Shown here: positions 42,234 to 51,465 of the stretch, piece after piece
Layout: each line of letters begins with the position of its first letter
Position numbering within the stretch: position 1 is the stretch's first letter
Source of the DNA: Aquimarina spinulae
GTDB taxonomy: Bacteria; Bacteroidota; Bacteroidia; Flavobacteriales; Flavobacteriaceae
Assembly (NCBI RefSeq): GCF_943373825.1
Contig: NZ_CALSBP010000003.1
Location: 682,001 to 746,000, forward strand
Length of the DNA: 64,000 nucleotides
Direction: 5' to 3'
Notes under the pieces: generated by a model
The model's input: only the letters and a program-made list of their open reading frames with translations
Databases searched by the model: none
Told to the model about the DNA's origin: nothing
Translations under genes and position numbers: made by a program

Positions 42234-44792
42234 CTAGAAGTGGATTTTATCTAATTCGGAAACATATTTTGTGCTTACCGGTAATTTCTCATTATTAATC
42301 GTCACTTCGGTCTTCGATTTTGAATGTACTTTATCTACTCGAATGATATAAGATCGGTGAATCCTAATATATTCTAAAGGGTCGGGAGTAGATTCTATAA
42401 AGCAGCCAATTTTTGTTCTAAGGGTATAGTTTTTATGCTCTGTAATAATATCAATATAATTTCCAGAGGATTTAACATATAAGATTTCGTTAGTTTTTAT
42501 TTTGATTTCTTTTTTACCTTCTTTAAATAGTATATACTTTTCATTTTTGTTTACCCGTTTTATTAATAAACGCATTAGTTCTCGAGTAAAACTTCGATTA
42601 GTATACAGTATTTTTATCCTAAGAAATAAATATATCAATAAAAGAATAGCGATTAGGCATGCTAGCTGAAACCACAAGGTTTTCCAGTAAGGAAGTTTAA
42701 TAATAAAAGAGTACGTCTGTACATTTTCTGAACAATCTTTCTCATTATTACACGCCTTTACCATAAAAGTATAACTACCGTGTGGTAGTGAAGAAAACCT
42801 AATTTTTCGATTATCAGAGAATTGCCATTCTTCATCAAAGCCTTCTAATTTATATTTGTATTTTAATTTATTATTGGCAAATAATATTCCTTCAACAAAA
42901 AACTCAAGGTTATTTTCATCATACTTTAATTTTTGTGATCTAGAAGTAATCTGTATAGAATCATTAACTTTTAAGCTTTTAATTTTTAAAAAATAAGCAC
43001 CGGGTATATTCGATTCTAAAACAGATTTTGGAAAATAGGTTATTCCTCTTTTTGTTCCTAACCACACTGTATCATCTATAATCTCAATATCTTCTATTTC
43101 ATTACTAGTTAACCCTTCTTGAACAGATACTCCTTTTATGTCGATATCCTTATCAACTCCAAATACAATCTTATTAACACCTTTATTGGTACAAGCCCAT
43201 AGAACGTTTTCATTTTCAAAATAAATCTCTTTAATGGTATTACTATTTAATCCATCTTTGGTATTTATTGTATATGTACTATCTTTTTTTACAACAATAA
43301 TACCTTTGCCTACTGTAGCGAGATATAGTTCTTCTTTTTTAGGATGTATATCTATATCTTCAATTCTGGCATCAAAAAATGGTGTACCCTTCGGAAAAAA
43401 TGAAGTAAAAGAGGTCTCATTTTGTTTAAATAAACCTTTAGAGGTTCCTATATACAACGTATCTTTTCTAATAATTGCATCTAGGACGCGATACGGAGTA
43501 TCAATAGAGTTTACATATTCTGGTGTTATTATTCTCACCGCTCCATTACTTGATGCTAAAATAGTTGAACTACCATCTGGCTCAGAAAGTTTTAATGTAT
43601 AGCCTAGATCAATATTTTTATTAAATGGGGTTATGAGTCTATTATTATTATAGATGAATAACTCATTTTTTATAGTATCACTCGTAACCAAACCATGAAT
43701 ATTACCAGTAGATTTACTAAACATTACAGCTTTTTCGTCTTGTTTAAAACGTACGATACATCCATCGGTTGTTGAAAAATACAATGCTTTATTTTTATCC
43801 TTTGCCAGAGAATTTACATGAGGGTTTTCTATAAATGGGATTCTTTTGTTTTTGATGCAAGGGTTCTTAATATAAAATACACCAGAATTTAATGTTGAAA
43901 ACCAATACCCTCCATGGTGATCTATTAAAAAATTGGTTACCGATAATCCTTCTAAAAATGTGGTGTTTGTATTTCCATTAATATCAACAATGCGAGCTCC
44001 TCCATGATGATATCCTACAAAAAACTGAGAATCATTTATCGTTTTAAGACCTAGAGGGCTATATTTATTTTTTATAGAAGTATGAATATCTCCTTTATCG
44101 GTTATAACTTCTATTAATTCTCCATTAATAAAAATTGTATAAGACTTATTTCCTAAAGTAATAGCACTTCTTAATGTACTACCTTTTAGTTTGGTTTTTA
44201 CTAAATGTTTGCTAAGTTCAGTAGTATCATTACTTAAAAAGAAAAACGGGTTTTCTGAAAAAGTCTTTTTAGAAACTATATATATACCTTCTTTTAATTC
44301 AGTATCAGCCGGAGGTTGTAATATTTCCCCGCTTTTACTAATAATAATTTCACCATTAATTCCTTTTCCTCCAATATGTAACGATTGCTCAGCATCTAAA
44401 TATATACTTTCTACAACCGATTTTTTACTAATCAGATTATTCAGTTTATCATTATAGTTATATAATTTTATTTCTTCAGTCTTTTCATCTATAATAAATG
44501 TTTGTTCTGTATTTTGAGTTCTACACCAAATTTGACCATTAGCCTGCGGGAAAAAATCAAAAATTGCATCTTCTAGTTTCTCATTTGATCCAAATTTTTC
44601 GAACTCATAACCGTTATATCGAATAATACCTTTTTGTGTTGCCAACCAGATATATCCTTTTTTATCCTGATATAAATCATATATCTGTGAGCTAGACAAC
44701 CCATTATTTGTTCCATATGATGTATAGTTATAATCATTTTGGGCAAAGGAAAACGCAAAAAAGAATAAAAAAAGTGATCGAAATATCTTCAA
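42234..44792 (-). CDS. Two-component-type propeller regulator with LytTR DNA-binding domain
   Basis: An 852-aa one-component membrane regulator. Signal peptide (FLFFFAFSFAQ), then sensor-type propeller repeats (Reg_prop: DLYQDKKGYIWLATQKGIIRY; TIKEIYFENENVLWACTNKGV) over about 20-590. A Y_Y_Y-type Ig-like domain follows (about 610-690, YKYKLEGFDEEWQF), one transmembrane helix at about 705-728 and a C-terminal LytTR domain at about 755-850 (ILYVKSSGNYIDIITEHKN..IRIHRSYIIRV). It lacks a histidine kinase, so signal and DNA binding are in one chain. It lies at the upstream edge of cluster 2 and is the best candidate to bind the GACATA elements (inference). Confidence 0.85.
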   Translation of the reverse strand: MKIFRSLFLFFFAFSFAQNDYNYTSYGTNNGLSSSQIYDLYQDKKGYIWLATQKGIIRYNGYEFEKFGSNEKLEDAIFDFFPQANGQIWCRTQNTEQTFIIDEKTEEIKLYNYNDKLNNLISKKSVVESIYLDAEQSLHIGGKGINGEIIISKSGEILQPPADTELKEGIYIVSKKTFSENPFFFLSNDTTELSKHLVKTKLKGSTLRSAITLGNKSYTIFINGELIEVITDKGDIHTSIKNKYSPLGLKTINDSQFFVGYHHGGARIVDINGNTNTTFLEGLSVTNFLIDHHGGYWFSTLNSGVFYIKNPCIKNKRIPFIENPHVNSLAKDKNKALYFSTTDGCIVRFKQDEKAVMFSKSTGNIHGLVTSDTIKNELFIYNNNRLITPFNKNIDLGYTLKLSEPDGSSTILASSNGAVRIITPEYVNSIDTPYRVLDAIIRKDTLYIGTSKGLFKQNETSFTSFFPKGTPFFDARIEDIDIHPKKEELYLATVGKGIIVVKKDSTYTINTKDGLNSNTIKEIYFENENVLWACTNKGVNKIVFGVDKDIDIKGVSVQEGLTSNEIEDIEIIDDTVWLGTKRGITYFPKSVLESNIPGAYFLKIKSLKVNDSIQITSRSQKLKYDENNLEFFVEGILFANNKLKYKYKLEGFDEEWQFSDNRKIRFSSLPHGSYTFMVKACNNEKDCSENVQTYSFIIKLPYWKTLWFQLACLIAILLLIYLFLRIKILYTNRSFTRELMRLLIKRVNKNEKYILFKEGKKEIKIKTNEILYVKSSGNYIDIITEHKNYTLRTKIGCFIESTPDPLEYIRIHRSYIIRVDKVHSKSKTEVTINNEKLPVSTKYVSELDKIHF

Positions 44793-44967
44793 AATGATGA
44801 CTATATATATTAAATTTTTAAAGCGTAATATTACAAAATAAGTCTGTTAATCATTTTAAAAAATTAAGTGAATTTTAAGTTAAAACCACAAATTAAGTAA
44901 TTTAATCCTGCATTGAAAATAACATAAAGTATCAAATACTAGTTGCGGAAAAAGTTATTTTTCCATA

Positions 44968-45007
44968 AAAAAAGCCCTCTGGATTATAGAATCCAGAGGG
45001 CTTTTTT
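44968..45007 (-). terminator. Bidirectional terminator of the gamma-synthase gene
   Basis: An 18-bp perfect stem (44968-44985 with 44990-45007) and a 4-nt loop, with T-run on either strand. Among the strongest hairpins in the window, 17 bp past the stop at 45024. Confidence 0.9.
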
Positions 45008-45023
45008 GTAGAAATACTGTTTA

Positions 45024-46301
45024 TTAATTTAGAGCTTTTTCAACCTTAGCTTTTACTTTTTCTAATGCTTGTTCTAAGTCCCAGACCAAATCTTTGGCAT
45101 GCTCTACACCTATTGATAATCTTACCAATTGGTCTGTAATATTCATTTCTTGTCTTTGTTCTTCATCTACACCTGCATGTGTCATAGTTTTGGGATGCTC
45201 TGCCAAACTTTCTGTACCACCCAAGCTTACTGCCAGTTTCATTAGTTTAAGATTATTAAGGAATATAAATGCTTCTTCTTCTCCCCCTATAATATCAAAA
45301 GATACCATTGCTCCAGGAGCAGAACATTGCTTTTGAAATGTTTTATACCCTTCTGTTTCTTCTTCTAATAATCCCAAATAGTATACGTTTTCAATCTTAG
45401 GATGATTATTTAAATAATCAGCAATGATCTGAGCATTTTTCGTTTGCTGATCCATTCTTACTTTTAAAGTTTCTAAACTCCTAAGCATTAACCACGCTGT
45501 ATGTGGACTTACCATATTCCCTAGAAAAGTACGAAGGGTTTTTACTCTTAACATTAGTTCTGCATTCCCTAAAACTGCTCCTGCAATAAGATCACTATGC
45601 CCCCCTATATATTTTGTAGCAGAGTACAGCACCAAATCCGCTCCACATTGTAAAGGGTGTTGCCATAATGGTCCCATATACGTATTATCTACAGCTACCA
45701 AAGCTTTTCTGTCATTAGTGCTAAATTGTTTGGCAATCTGGCTATATTTTTCGATATCGACAATATCATTGGTTGGATTGGCAGGAGTTTCGAGATAAAT
45801 CATTGCTAATCGATCTGATTTTCCAGAATCTTCGATCATTTTAATCACTTCATCTGTACTTTGATTTGGCATTACTCCTATGGTATGAACTCCTATTTTA
45901 TCCAAAAAATGATGAATAAAATGATCTGTTCCTCCATATAATGGATTACTATATATTAGTAAATCTCCGGGTTTAAGGAATTCTAATAATACTGTACTTA
46001 TTGCAGACATTCCACTTTCAAAAACCGCACAATCATCTGCTTTATCCCATAAACATAGGCGATTTTCCAGGATTTCCAGGTTGGGATTATTAATTCTACT
46101 ATAAATAAGACCAAGTTCTTCTTTTGGAGATTTCTCCCTTAAACCATAGGCTAATTCAAAAAAAGCTTTTCCCTCTTCTGCAGTTTTAAAAACAAAGGTT
46201 GATGTTTGAAAAATAGGGCACTTTATGGCTCCTTCTGATAATTCTGGCTTATAACCATGAGTCATCATTAAACTCTCGGGGTTAAAATCGTGTTTCTTCA
46301 T
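45024..46301 (-). CDS. Cystathionine gamma-synthase family enzyme
   Basis: A 425-aa Cys/Met-metabolism PLP enzyme (fold type I). The PLP lysine is in LYSATKYIGGHSD, the phosphate-binding region is NPLYGGTDHF, and the aspartate is in VDNTYMGP. Members include cystathionine gamma-synthase, gamma-lyase and methionine gamma-lyase, and sequence alone does not separate them. The divergent Lrp/AsnC gene 240 bp away suggests regulation by an amino acid. Length is slightly above the usual 380-400 aa because of an insert near residue 50 (FFELAYGLREKSPKEELG). Confidence 0.85.
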   Translation of the reverse strand: MKKHDFNPESLMMTHGYKPELSEGAIKCPIFQTSTFVFKTAEEGKAFFELAYGLREKSPKEELGLIYSRINNPNLEILENRLCLWDKADDCAVFESGMSAISTVLLEFLKPGDLLIYSNPLYGGTDHFIHHFLDKIGVHTIGVMPNQSTDEVIKMIEDSGKSDRLAMIYLETPANPTNDIVDIEKYSQIAKQFSTNDRKALVAVDNTYMGPLWQHPLQCGADLVLYSATKYIGGHSDLIAGAVLGNAELMLRVKTLRTFLGNMVSPHTAWLMLRSLETLKVRMDQQTKNAQIIADYLNNHPKIENVYYLGLLEEETEGYKTFQKQCSAPGAMVSFDIIGGEEEAFIFLNNLKLMKLAVSLGGTESLAEHPKTMTHAGVDEEQRQEMNITDQLVRLSIGVEHAKDLVWDLEQALEKVKAKVEKALN

Positions 46302-46501
46302 TTATACTATTTTATTCTTTTTTAATAGTAGAGCTAATACCAATATAGATCAGCATATTTACTATTATTTTCATAAATTGAATTGATATCCTAAATACTC
46401 TTTTCAATCCTTAAAACTACACTTAAAAGAATTAAAAACCCTATTGTCATAAATTTTAAGAAAAAATAGTATTTATTTTTAATTCTAATAGAATTTTATT
46501 C

Positions 46502-46509
46502 TATATTTG
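46502..46509 (+). promoter_or_regulatory. -7 box of the lrp-like gene
   Basis: TATATTTG fits TAnnTTTG, 32 bp before the start at 46542. TTT rather than TTG lies at the 21-bp spacing. Confidence 0.5.
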
Positions 46510-46541
46510 ATATAGTATCAAGCTTTATATAGAAAATTATT

Positions 46542-46997
46542 ATGGATAAAATAGATCGGTCAATATTATTGTTATTACAAAAAGATGGTAAAATCACTAT
46601 TAAAGAAATTGCAGAAAGATTAAACCTAACTACCACTCCGATTTTTGAGCGTGTCAAAAAATTAGAACGTGAAGGCTACATAAAATCATATAAAGCTATT
46701 CTAGATCGTAAAAAAACTGGATTACAATTGATGGTGTTTTGTAATGTTACCTTAAATCTTCATCAAACCGATTATCTAAAAAAATTCGAAAAAGATATTC
46801 AACAATTCCCCGAAGTTGTAGAATGTTATCATGTAGCGGGTATGTTTGATTACTTAATTAAAATCTATGCAGAAGACATGGAACGTTACCAGGATTTTTT
46901 ATCTAATAAACTAGCTTCTCTAGAAAATATTTCTAAAGTACAAAGTTCTTTTGTGATGACCGAAGTAAAAGATTTCTCGTATTTGCCAATTCCATAA
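46542..46997 (+). CDS. Lrp/AsnC family transcriptional regulator
   Basis: A 151-aa regulator. The N-terminal winged HTH (about 1-55, ISIKEIAERLNLTT-like) and the C-terminal RAM/ligand domain (about 70-140, with VVECYHVAGMFDYLIKIYAEDMERYQDFL) are complete. Such proteins sense amino acids and often control a divergent metabolic gene, here the gamma-synthase-family enzyme. The start has no SD, typical for the group. Confidence 0.92.
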   Translation: MDKIDRSILLLLQKDGKITIKEIAERLNLTTTPIFERVKKLEREGYIKSYKAILDRKKTGLQLMVFCNVTLNLHQTDYLKKFEKDIQQFPEVVECYHVAGMFDYLIKIYAEDMERYQDFLSNKLASLENISKVQSSFVMTEVKDFSYLPIP

Positions 46998-47039
46998 AAA
47001 ATATATTTAGGCTTAACAAAAGATTTAGAATACATACTG

Positions 47040-47047
47040 TATTTTTG
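47040..47047 (+). promoter_or_regulatory. -7 box of the SDR gene
   Basis: TATTTTTG fits TAnnTTTG, 29 bp before the start codon. Confidence 0.4.
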
Positions 47048-47076
47048 ATATTCAACTAAAGAAAATTGCACAGATT

Positions 47077-47805
47077 ATGGATGTTAAAAATGCTAAAGTT
47101 TTAATTACTGGTGGTAATTCTGGGATAGGAAAAGCTACTGCTAAGCTTTTAAAAGAAAAAGGGGCTCAAGTAGTCATTTCTGGAAGAAACGAAACTACAT
47201 TACAGGAAACTGCAAAAACATTAAACATTGAGTATATAAAGGCAGATGTAACCGAAGAAAATCAAGTTCGGAATATGGTGCAGGAAGCCAAAAATAAGAT
47301 GAATGGACTTAATGTATTGGTTAATAATGCTGGTTATGGATATATTTCAAAACTTGTTGATATCGAAGCTGATAAATTTATCGATCAGTTTAAAACTAAT
47401 ATCCTAGGTGCTACACTATGTGCCAAAGAGTCGGCAAAGCATTTTGTATCACAAGAATATGGCAATATTATTAATATAGGATCTACTTCTTCACTAAAAG
47501 GCTCACCAACGGCTTCGCCATATGTTGCTACCAAATTTGCTTTACGAGGTATGACCGAAAGTTGGAGAAACGAATTACGTCCTCATAATATTAGGGTTAT
47601 GCAGGTAAACCCTAGCGAGGTAATGACTGGTTTTGCAGATAATAGAGTTGATCATAATTCTAAAACAAAACAATACACCGAAGCAGAACAGCAAACCAAA
47701 CTTAGAGGAGAAGAAATTGCCCATACTATTAGTAGTCTTTTAGAAATGGACGATCGAGGGTTTATTACCGAGGCCACAGTTTTTGCTACAAATCCCAAGG
47801 TATAA
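47077..47805 (+). CDS. Short-chain dehydrogenase/reductase
   Basis: A 242-aa classical SDR. Rossmann motif TGGNSGIGKA at the N-terminus, NNAGYG in the fold core, the catalytic serine in IGSTSS and the YVATK Tyr/Lys pair. A neighbourhood of PNPSEV (VNPSEVMT) follows. Substrate unknown; many flavobacterial copies are annotated as 3-oxoacyl-ACP reductase-like. Convergent with holA with a 1-bp gap. Confidence 0.88.
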   Translation: MDVKNAKVLITGGNSGIGKATAKLLKEKGAQVVISGRNETTLQETAKTLNIEYIKADVTEENQVRNMVQEAKNKMNGLNVLVNNAGYGYISKLVDIEADKFIDQFKTNILGATLCAKESAKHFVSQEYGNIINIGSTSSLKGSPTASPYVATKFALRGMTESWRNELRPHNIRVMQVNPSEVMTGFADNRVDHNSKTKQYTEAEQQTKLRGEEIAHTISSLLEMDDRGFITEATVFATNPKV

Positions 47806-47806
47806 G

Positions 47807-48811
47807 TTACCTCATTATTTTCACCAGAAGTTCTTTAAGAATATCACCTTGTGGAAGATTTGTTGCTCCTACTCCTTTACTTTTTACATCGGCGTCTCTT
47901 AGGTAGGCAATAATCCCGCTTACTTTTTTCATAGGGTAATTACGAGCTGCTTCTGAGTAATCTTTTACAAAGTATGGATTAATTTTTAAAGCACTGGCAA
48001 CATTACGCTGGGACTTATCAGTTAAGCCATGATATTGTAATACCTGAGAAAAAAAACTATACAGTAAAGAAATGGTAACCACCAATGGGTTGTCCTTGGG
48101 GTTTTGCGCAAAATAATTTATGATAAGATGTGCTTTAACCCCATTTCTGGTTCCTATTGCCTTTCGAAGTTCAAAATTATTAAACTCCTTGCTAATCCCA
48201 ATATTCTCTTCAATTTGATCAGCGGTAATCTGAGTTCCTGAAGGAATAATTAATTTTAGCTTTTCTAACTCATTATTTATTTTACTAAGATCTGTACCTA
48301 AAAACTCTACCAGCATTTGAGACGCTTTGGGGTCAATAGTATATTTGGCTCCACCAAGAACCCTTCTTATCCAATCAGAAACCTGGTTTTCGTACAGTTT
48401 TTTACTTTCAAAAATAACTCCATTCTTCGCAACTACTTTATAGAGTTTTTTTCTCTTATCTATCTTTTTATATTTATAACACATTACCAAAACAGTAGAA
48501 GGCTGTGGATTTTCTACATAATCTGCCAGTTTTTCGATCGTTCTGGATAATTCCTGGGCTTCTTTAACAATCACTACCTGTCTTTCTGCCATCATCGGAA
48601 AACGTTTTGCGTTAGCCACGATATCTTCTATACTTATATCACGACCATACAATACCATTTGATTAAATCCTTTTTCTTCTTCGGCAAGTACATTCTTATC
48701 AATAAATTGAGAAATCCTATCTATATAATATGGTTCTTCTCCCATAAGGAAATAGACAGGTTTAATATTTCCGTTTTTTATATCACTTACGATTTGTTTT
48801 ACTTCATCCAT
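47807..48811 (-). CDS. holA: DNA polymerase III delta subunit
   Basis: A 334-aa delta subunit of the clamp loader, which opens the sliding clamp during replication. The N-terminal region (VYFLMGEEPYYIDRISQFI, typical HolA start), the central block VLVMCYKYKKIDKRKKLYK and the C-terminal helices (ISLLYSFFSQVLQYHGLTDKS) are family features. Length is normal (330-345 aa). Divergent from an HsdR_N-type gene with 26 bp between the start codons, a small shared promoter region. Confidence 0.9.
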   Translation of the reverse strand: MDEVKQIVSDIKNGNIKPVYFLMGEEPYYIDRISQFIDKNVLAEEEKGFNQMVLYGRDISIEDIVANAKRFPMMAERQVVIVKEAQELSRTIEKLADYVENPQPSTVLVMCYKYKKIDKRKKLYKVVAKNGVIFESKKLYENQVSDWIRRVLGGAKYTIDPKASQMLVEFLGTDLSKINNELEKLKLIIPSGTQITADQIEENIGISKEFNNFELRKAIGTRNGVKAHLIINYFAQNPKDNPLVVTISLLYSFFSQVLQYHGLTDKSQRNVASALKINPYFVKDYSEAARNYPMKKVSGIIAYLRDADVKSKGVGATNLPQGDILKELLVKIMR

Positions 48812-48837
48812 TCAGAAAAAATCATCAAATTTGTGTT

Positions 48838-49281
48838 ATGCAAAAGCTTAACTTTCCAGAGTATCAGTTCAGGTTCAAAAATAGCGAAAATAAAGTTTCT
48901 ATTTTTGACAGAATTCGTAAAAAATTTATCATTCTTACTCCAGAAGAATGGGTACGGCAACATACTATTCACTTTCTTATTGAAGAAAAGAAATATCCCG
49001 AAAGCTTAATTAATGTAGAAAAACTAATACAACTCAATGGACTTAACAAACGTTATGACATTATTATATTTAACTCAGACGGTAGTATTTTTCTTATAGT
49101 AGAGTGTAAATCTGCACGTATAAAAATTACGCAAGAAGTATTTGATCAAATTGCAAGATACAACCTTGCTTTAGACTCAGAGTATTTAATGATCACCAAC
49201 GGTTTAGAGCATTATTATTGTCAAATGAATTATACCGATCAACAGTATACTTTTCTAAAAGATATACCAGATTACAAATAG
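48838..49281 (+). CDS. Stand-alone type I restriction HsdR N-terminal-like nuclease domain protein
   Basis: A 147-aa protein of the HSDR_N_2 type. It has EEWVRQHTIHFLIEEKKYP, then the PD-(D/E)xK-like core KRYDIIIFNSDGSIFLIVECKSA (Asp and ECK), and LMITNGLEHYYCQ. It lacks the helicase part of HsdR, so it is not a full restriction enzyme. A small protein of this kind divergent from holA is common in Flavobacteria; function unknown, possibly DNA repair. Starts 26 bp from the holA start. Confidence 0.82.
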   Translation: MQKLNFPEYQFRFKNSENKVSIFDRIRKKFIILTPEEWVRQHTIHFLIEEKKYPESLINVEKLIQLNGLNKRYDIIIFNSDGSIFLIVECKSARIKITQEVFDQIARYNLALDSEYLMITNGLEHYYCQMNYTDQQYTFLKDIPDYK

Positions 49282-49432
49282 TTGTTGCCTTCATTACTTA
49301 TGGTAATACAGTTACTTAACTCAAGAATTTAATATTTCACATACATAACCAAATATGATATCAATTTAAATAGGGTATACTTTATTCTTTTTTATTTGAA
49401 TTTATCGTAATTATTCCTTTTACTTTGTAGAC

Positions 49433-50425
49433 GTGAATATCGCAGTAGTCATATTAAATTGGAATGGAAGATCGTTATTAGAACAATTTTTACCTTCGGT
49501 GATCAAAAATTCTAAGGAAGCTACTATTTATCTTGCTGATAATGCTTCTACAGACGATTCTATTGCTTTTGTGACAACTACTTTTCCTGAAGTTAAAATT
49601 ATTCAAAACAAAGTCAATGGAGGCTATGCTAAAGGATATAATGATGCTTTATCAAAAGTTGATGCAGATATTTTTTGCCTTCTAAATAGCGATGTTGAAG
49701 TGACTAAAGATTGGTTAGTTCCTATTCTTAAAACGTTTAAATCCCGTACAGAAGTTGCGGCTATACAACCCAAAATCCTTGATTATAAAAAGAAAACTCA
49801 TTTTGAATATGCGGGAGCTGCAGGAGGATATATCGATAAGCTGGGATACCCATATTGTCGAGGAAGAATATTTGATACTCTAGAGGAAGATAAAGGACAA
49901 TATGATGATACTACTACTATATTTTGGGCGAGTGGAGCATGCGTATTTATAAGAAAACAGGTATTTGAAGAGGTTGGAAAACTAGATGAAGATTTTTTTG
50001 CTCACCAAGAGGAAATCGATCTTTGCTGGCGTATACACAGTAACGGCTATACAATACTTTATCAAGGTTTGTCGACAATTTATCATTTAGGAGGAGCAAC
50101 TTTGGATGCGATGAATCCAAGAAAAACATTTCTAAATTTTAGAAACAGTTTATATCTCCTAATCAAAAATGTACCAGGAAGTAAAGTTTGGTTTTTGATT
50201 TTTATACGAATGATTCTAGATGGGCTTGCTGCAATTAGATTTATTACACAAGGAAAATTTTCTCATTTTGCAGCTATTTTCAAGGCACATATTAGTTTCT
50301 ATGCTAATTTTAACACTTTTAATAAAAAACGTAAAAAACTTTCAAAAACGGGGAAATATTATTCTCTTTTTTCCGTTGTATGGCAGTATTTTATTTTGAA
50401 ACGTAAACATTTTGATCAATTATAA
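49433..50425 (+). CDS. Glycosyltransferase family 2
   Basis: A 330-aa GT-A glycosyltransferase. The start is GTG at 49433, with the family N-terminus VVILNWNGRSLLEQFLPS directly after it. The UDP/metal binding motif is NSDVEV; EEIDLCWRIHSNGY is the acceptor-site region and a hydrophobic C-terminal segment (WFLIFIRMILDGLAAI) may attach it to the inner membrane. It probably adds a sugar to cell-surface polysaccharide or O-antigen-like chains; no partner genes adjoin. Confidence 0.9.
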   Translation: MNIAVVILNWNGRSLLEQFLPSVIKNSKEATIYLADNASTDDSIAFVTTTFPEVKIIQNKVNGGYAKGYNDALSKVDADIFCLLNSDVEVTKDWLVPILKTFKSRTEVAAIQPKILDYKKKTHFEYAGAAGGYIDKLGYPYCRGRIFDTLEEDKGQYDDTTTIFWASGACVFIRKQVFEEVGKLDEDFFAHQEEIDLCWRIHSNGYTILYQGLSTIYHLGGATLDAMNPRKTFLNFRNSLYLLIKNVPGSKVWFLIFIRMILDGLAAIRFITQGKFSHFAAIFKAHISFYANFNTFNKKRKKLSKTGKYYSLFSVVWQYFILKRKHFDQL

Positions 50426-50476
50426 GGAGATATAATAAATTATTGTTAATGACCTAGCATTACGTCACATTTTTAA

Positions 50477-50484
50477 TAATTTTG
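50477..50484 (+). promoter_or_regulatory. -7 box of the OmpA-like gene
   Basis: TAATTTTG fits TAnnTTTG, 39 bp before the start at 50524. It overlaps the longer frame that begins at 50482, so the start at 50524 is preferred. Confidence 0.5.
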
Positions 50485-50523
50485 AGTTATATAACCAGAA
50501 CAAGACTAAAAACAAATTTTCTA

Positions 50524-51384
50524 ATGAAAAAAGCAATGATTATTGGGGCCTCTCTAGCAATTCTACTATCTTCCTGTGTTTCGCAGAAGAAGTTTTCAGA
50601 ATTAGAAGCCAAACACAAAGAAACTGAAGATTTATTAAACTCCGCAACGGTTAAACTAAATAGCTGCCTTGAAGAAAAAGCAAGTTCGACTTCGCAACTT
50701 AAAGTTCTTCAAGATCAAGTATCTAATCTTAAAAATCAGAACTCTGCTCTATTAAATAATGTAGGTAATTTAGCCACTCTTTCTACTAAGGAAGCAGAGA
50801 ATCTAGAAAAATCTCTAGAAAGTATTAAAGAAAAAGATTTGCAAATAAGAACAATGCAGGATGCTATTACCAAAAAGGATTCTGTAACCTTGGCACTTGT
50901 AACCAGTCTTAAAGGAGCCTTAGGAAATCTTGCAGATGAAGATATTGAAATTAATGTAGAAAAAGGAGTTGTTTATGTTTCTATTTCTGATAAGTTACTT
51001 TTTAAGAGTGGTAGCTATAATGTTTCTGCAAGAGCTCGTGAAGTATTAGGTAAAGTTGCAAAAGTTGTTAATGATAAACCAGATATCGAATTCTTAGTAG
51101 AAGGTCATACAGATAATGTACCTATTAAAAACAAAGTGCTTTTGGATAACTGGGATCTAAGTGTAAAACGTGCTACTTCTGTAGTAAGAGTATTACAAAA
51201 TGATTTTAAAGTAGATCCAAAACGTATGACTGCGGCAGGAAGAAGTTATTATATACCAGTTACTGATAATAATTCTGCAGCAAACAAAGCAAAAAACAGA
51301 CGTACAAGAATCGTTGTATTACCAAAACTTGATCAATTTTATAATATGATTGAAGATGGTATGAAAAAAGCTTCAGGAAAATAA
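50524..51384 (+). CDS. OmpA family lipoprotein
   Basis: A 286-aa lipoprotein starting at 50524 (MKKAMIIGASLAILLSSC). The lipobox is LLSSC; the Cys is followed by VSQKKFSELEAKH, then a coiled coil at about 20-130. The C-terminal OmpA-like domain (from about 170) has the peptidoglycan-binding pattern VEGHTDNVPIKN ... NWDLSVKRATSVVRVL ... GRSYYIP ... NRRTRIVVLPK. It should tether the outer membrane to the cell wall. Monocistronic with a strong terminator. Confidence 0.9.
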   Translation: MKKAMIIGASLAILLSSCVSQKKFSELEAKHKETEDLLNSATVKLNSCLEEKASSTSQLKVLQDQVSNLKNQNSALLNNVGNLATLSTKEAENLEKSLESIKEKDLQIRTMQDAITKKDSVTLALVTSLKGALGNLADEDIEINVEKGVVYVSISDKLLFKSGSYNVSARAREVLGKVAKVVNDKPDIEFLVEGHTDNVPIKNKVLLDNWDLSVKRATSVVRVLQNDFKVDPKRMTAAGRSYYIPVTDNNSAANKAKNRRTRIVVLPKLDQFYNMIEDGMKKASGK

Positions 51385-51407
51385 AAAAATATTTTTCTAT
51401 ATATACC

Positions 51408-51438
51408 AAAAAGGGAGATCAAAATGATCTCCCTTTTT
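51408..51438 (+). terminator. Terminator of the OmpA-like gene
   Basis: A 14-bp stem (51408-51421 with 51425-51438), 3-nt loop and T-run. Serves both the plus-strand gene and the convergent oxidoreductase gene. Confidence 0.85.
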
Positions 51439-51465
51439 TATTTTACCAAGCAGTATGCACTTTCA

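Noticed and set aside
48838..49281. A type I restriction-modification locus
   Set aside because: Only the HsdR N-terminal-like domain is present; no HsdM, HsdS or helicase is in the neighbourhood.
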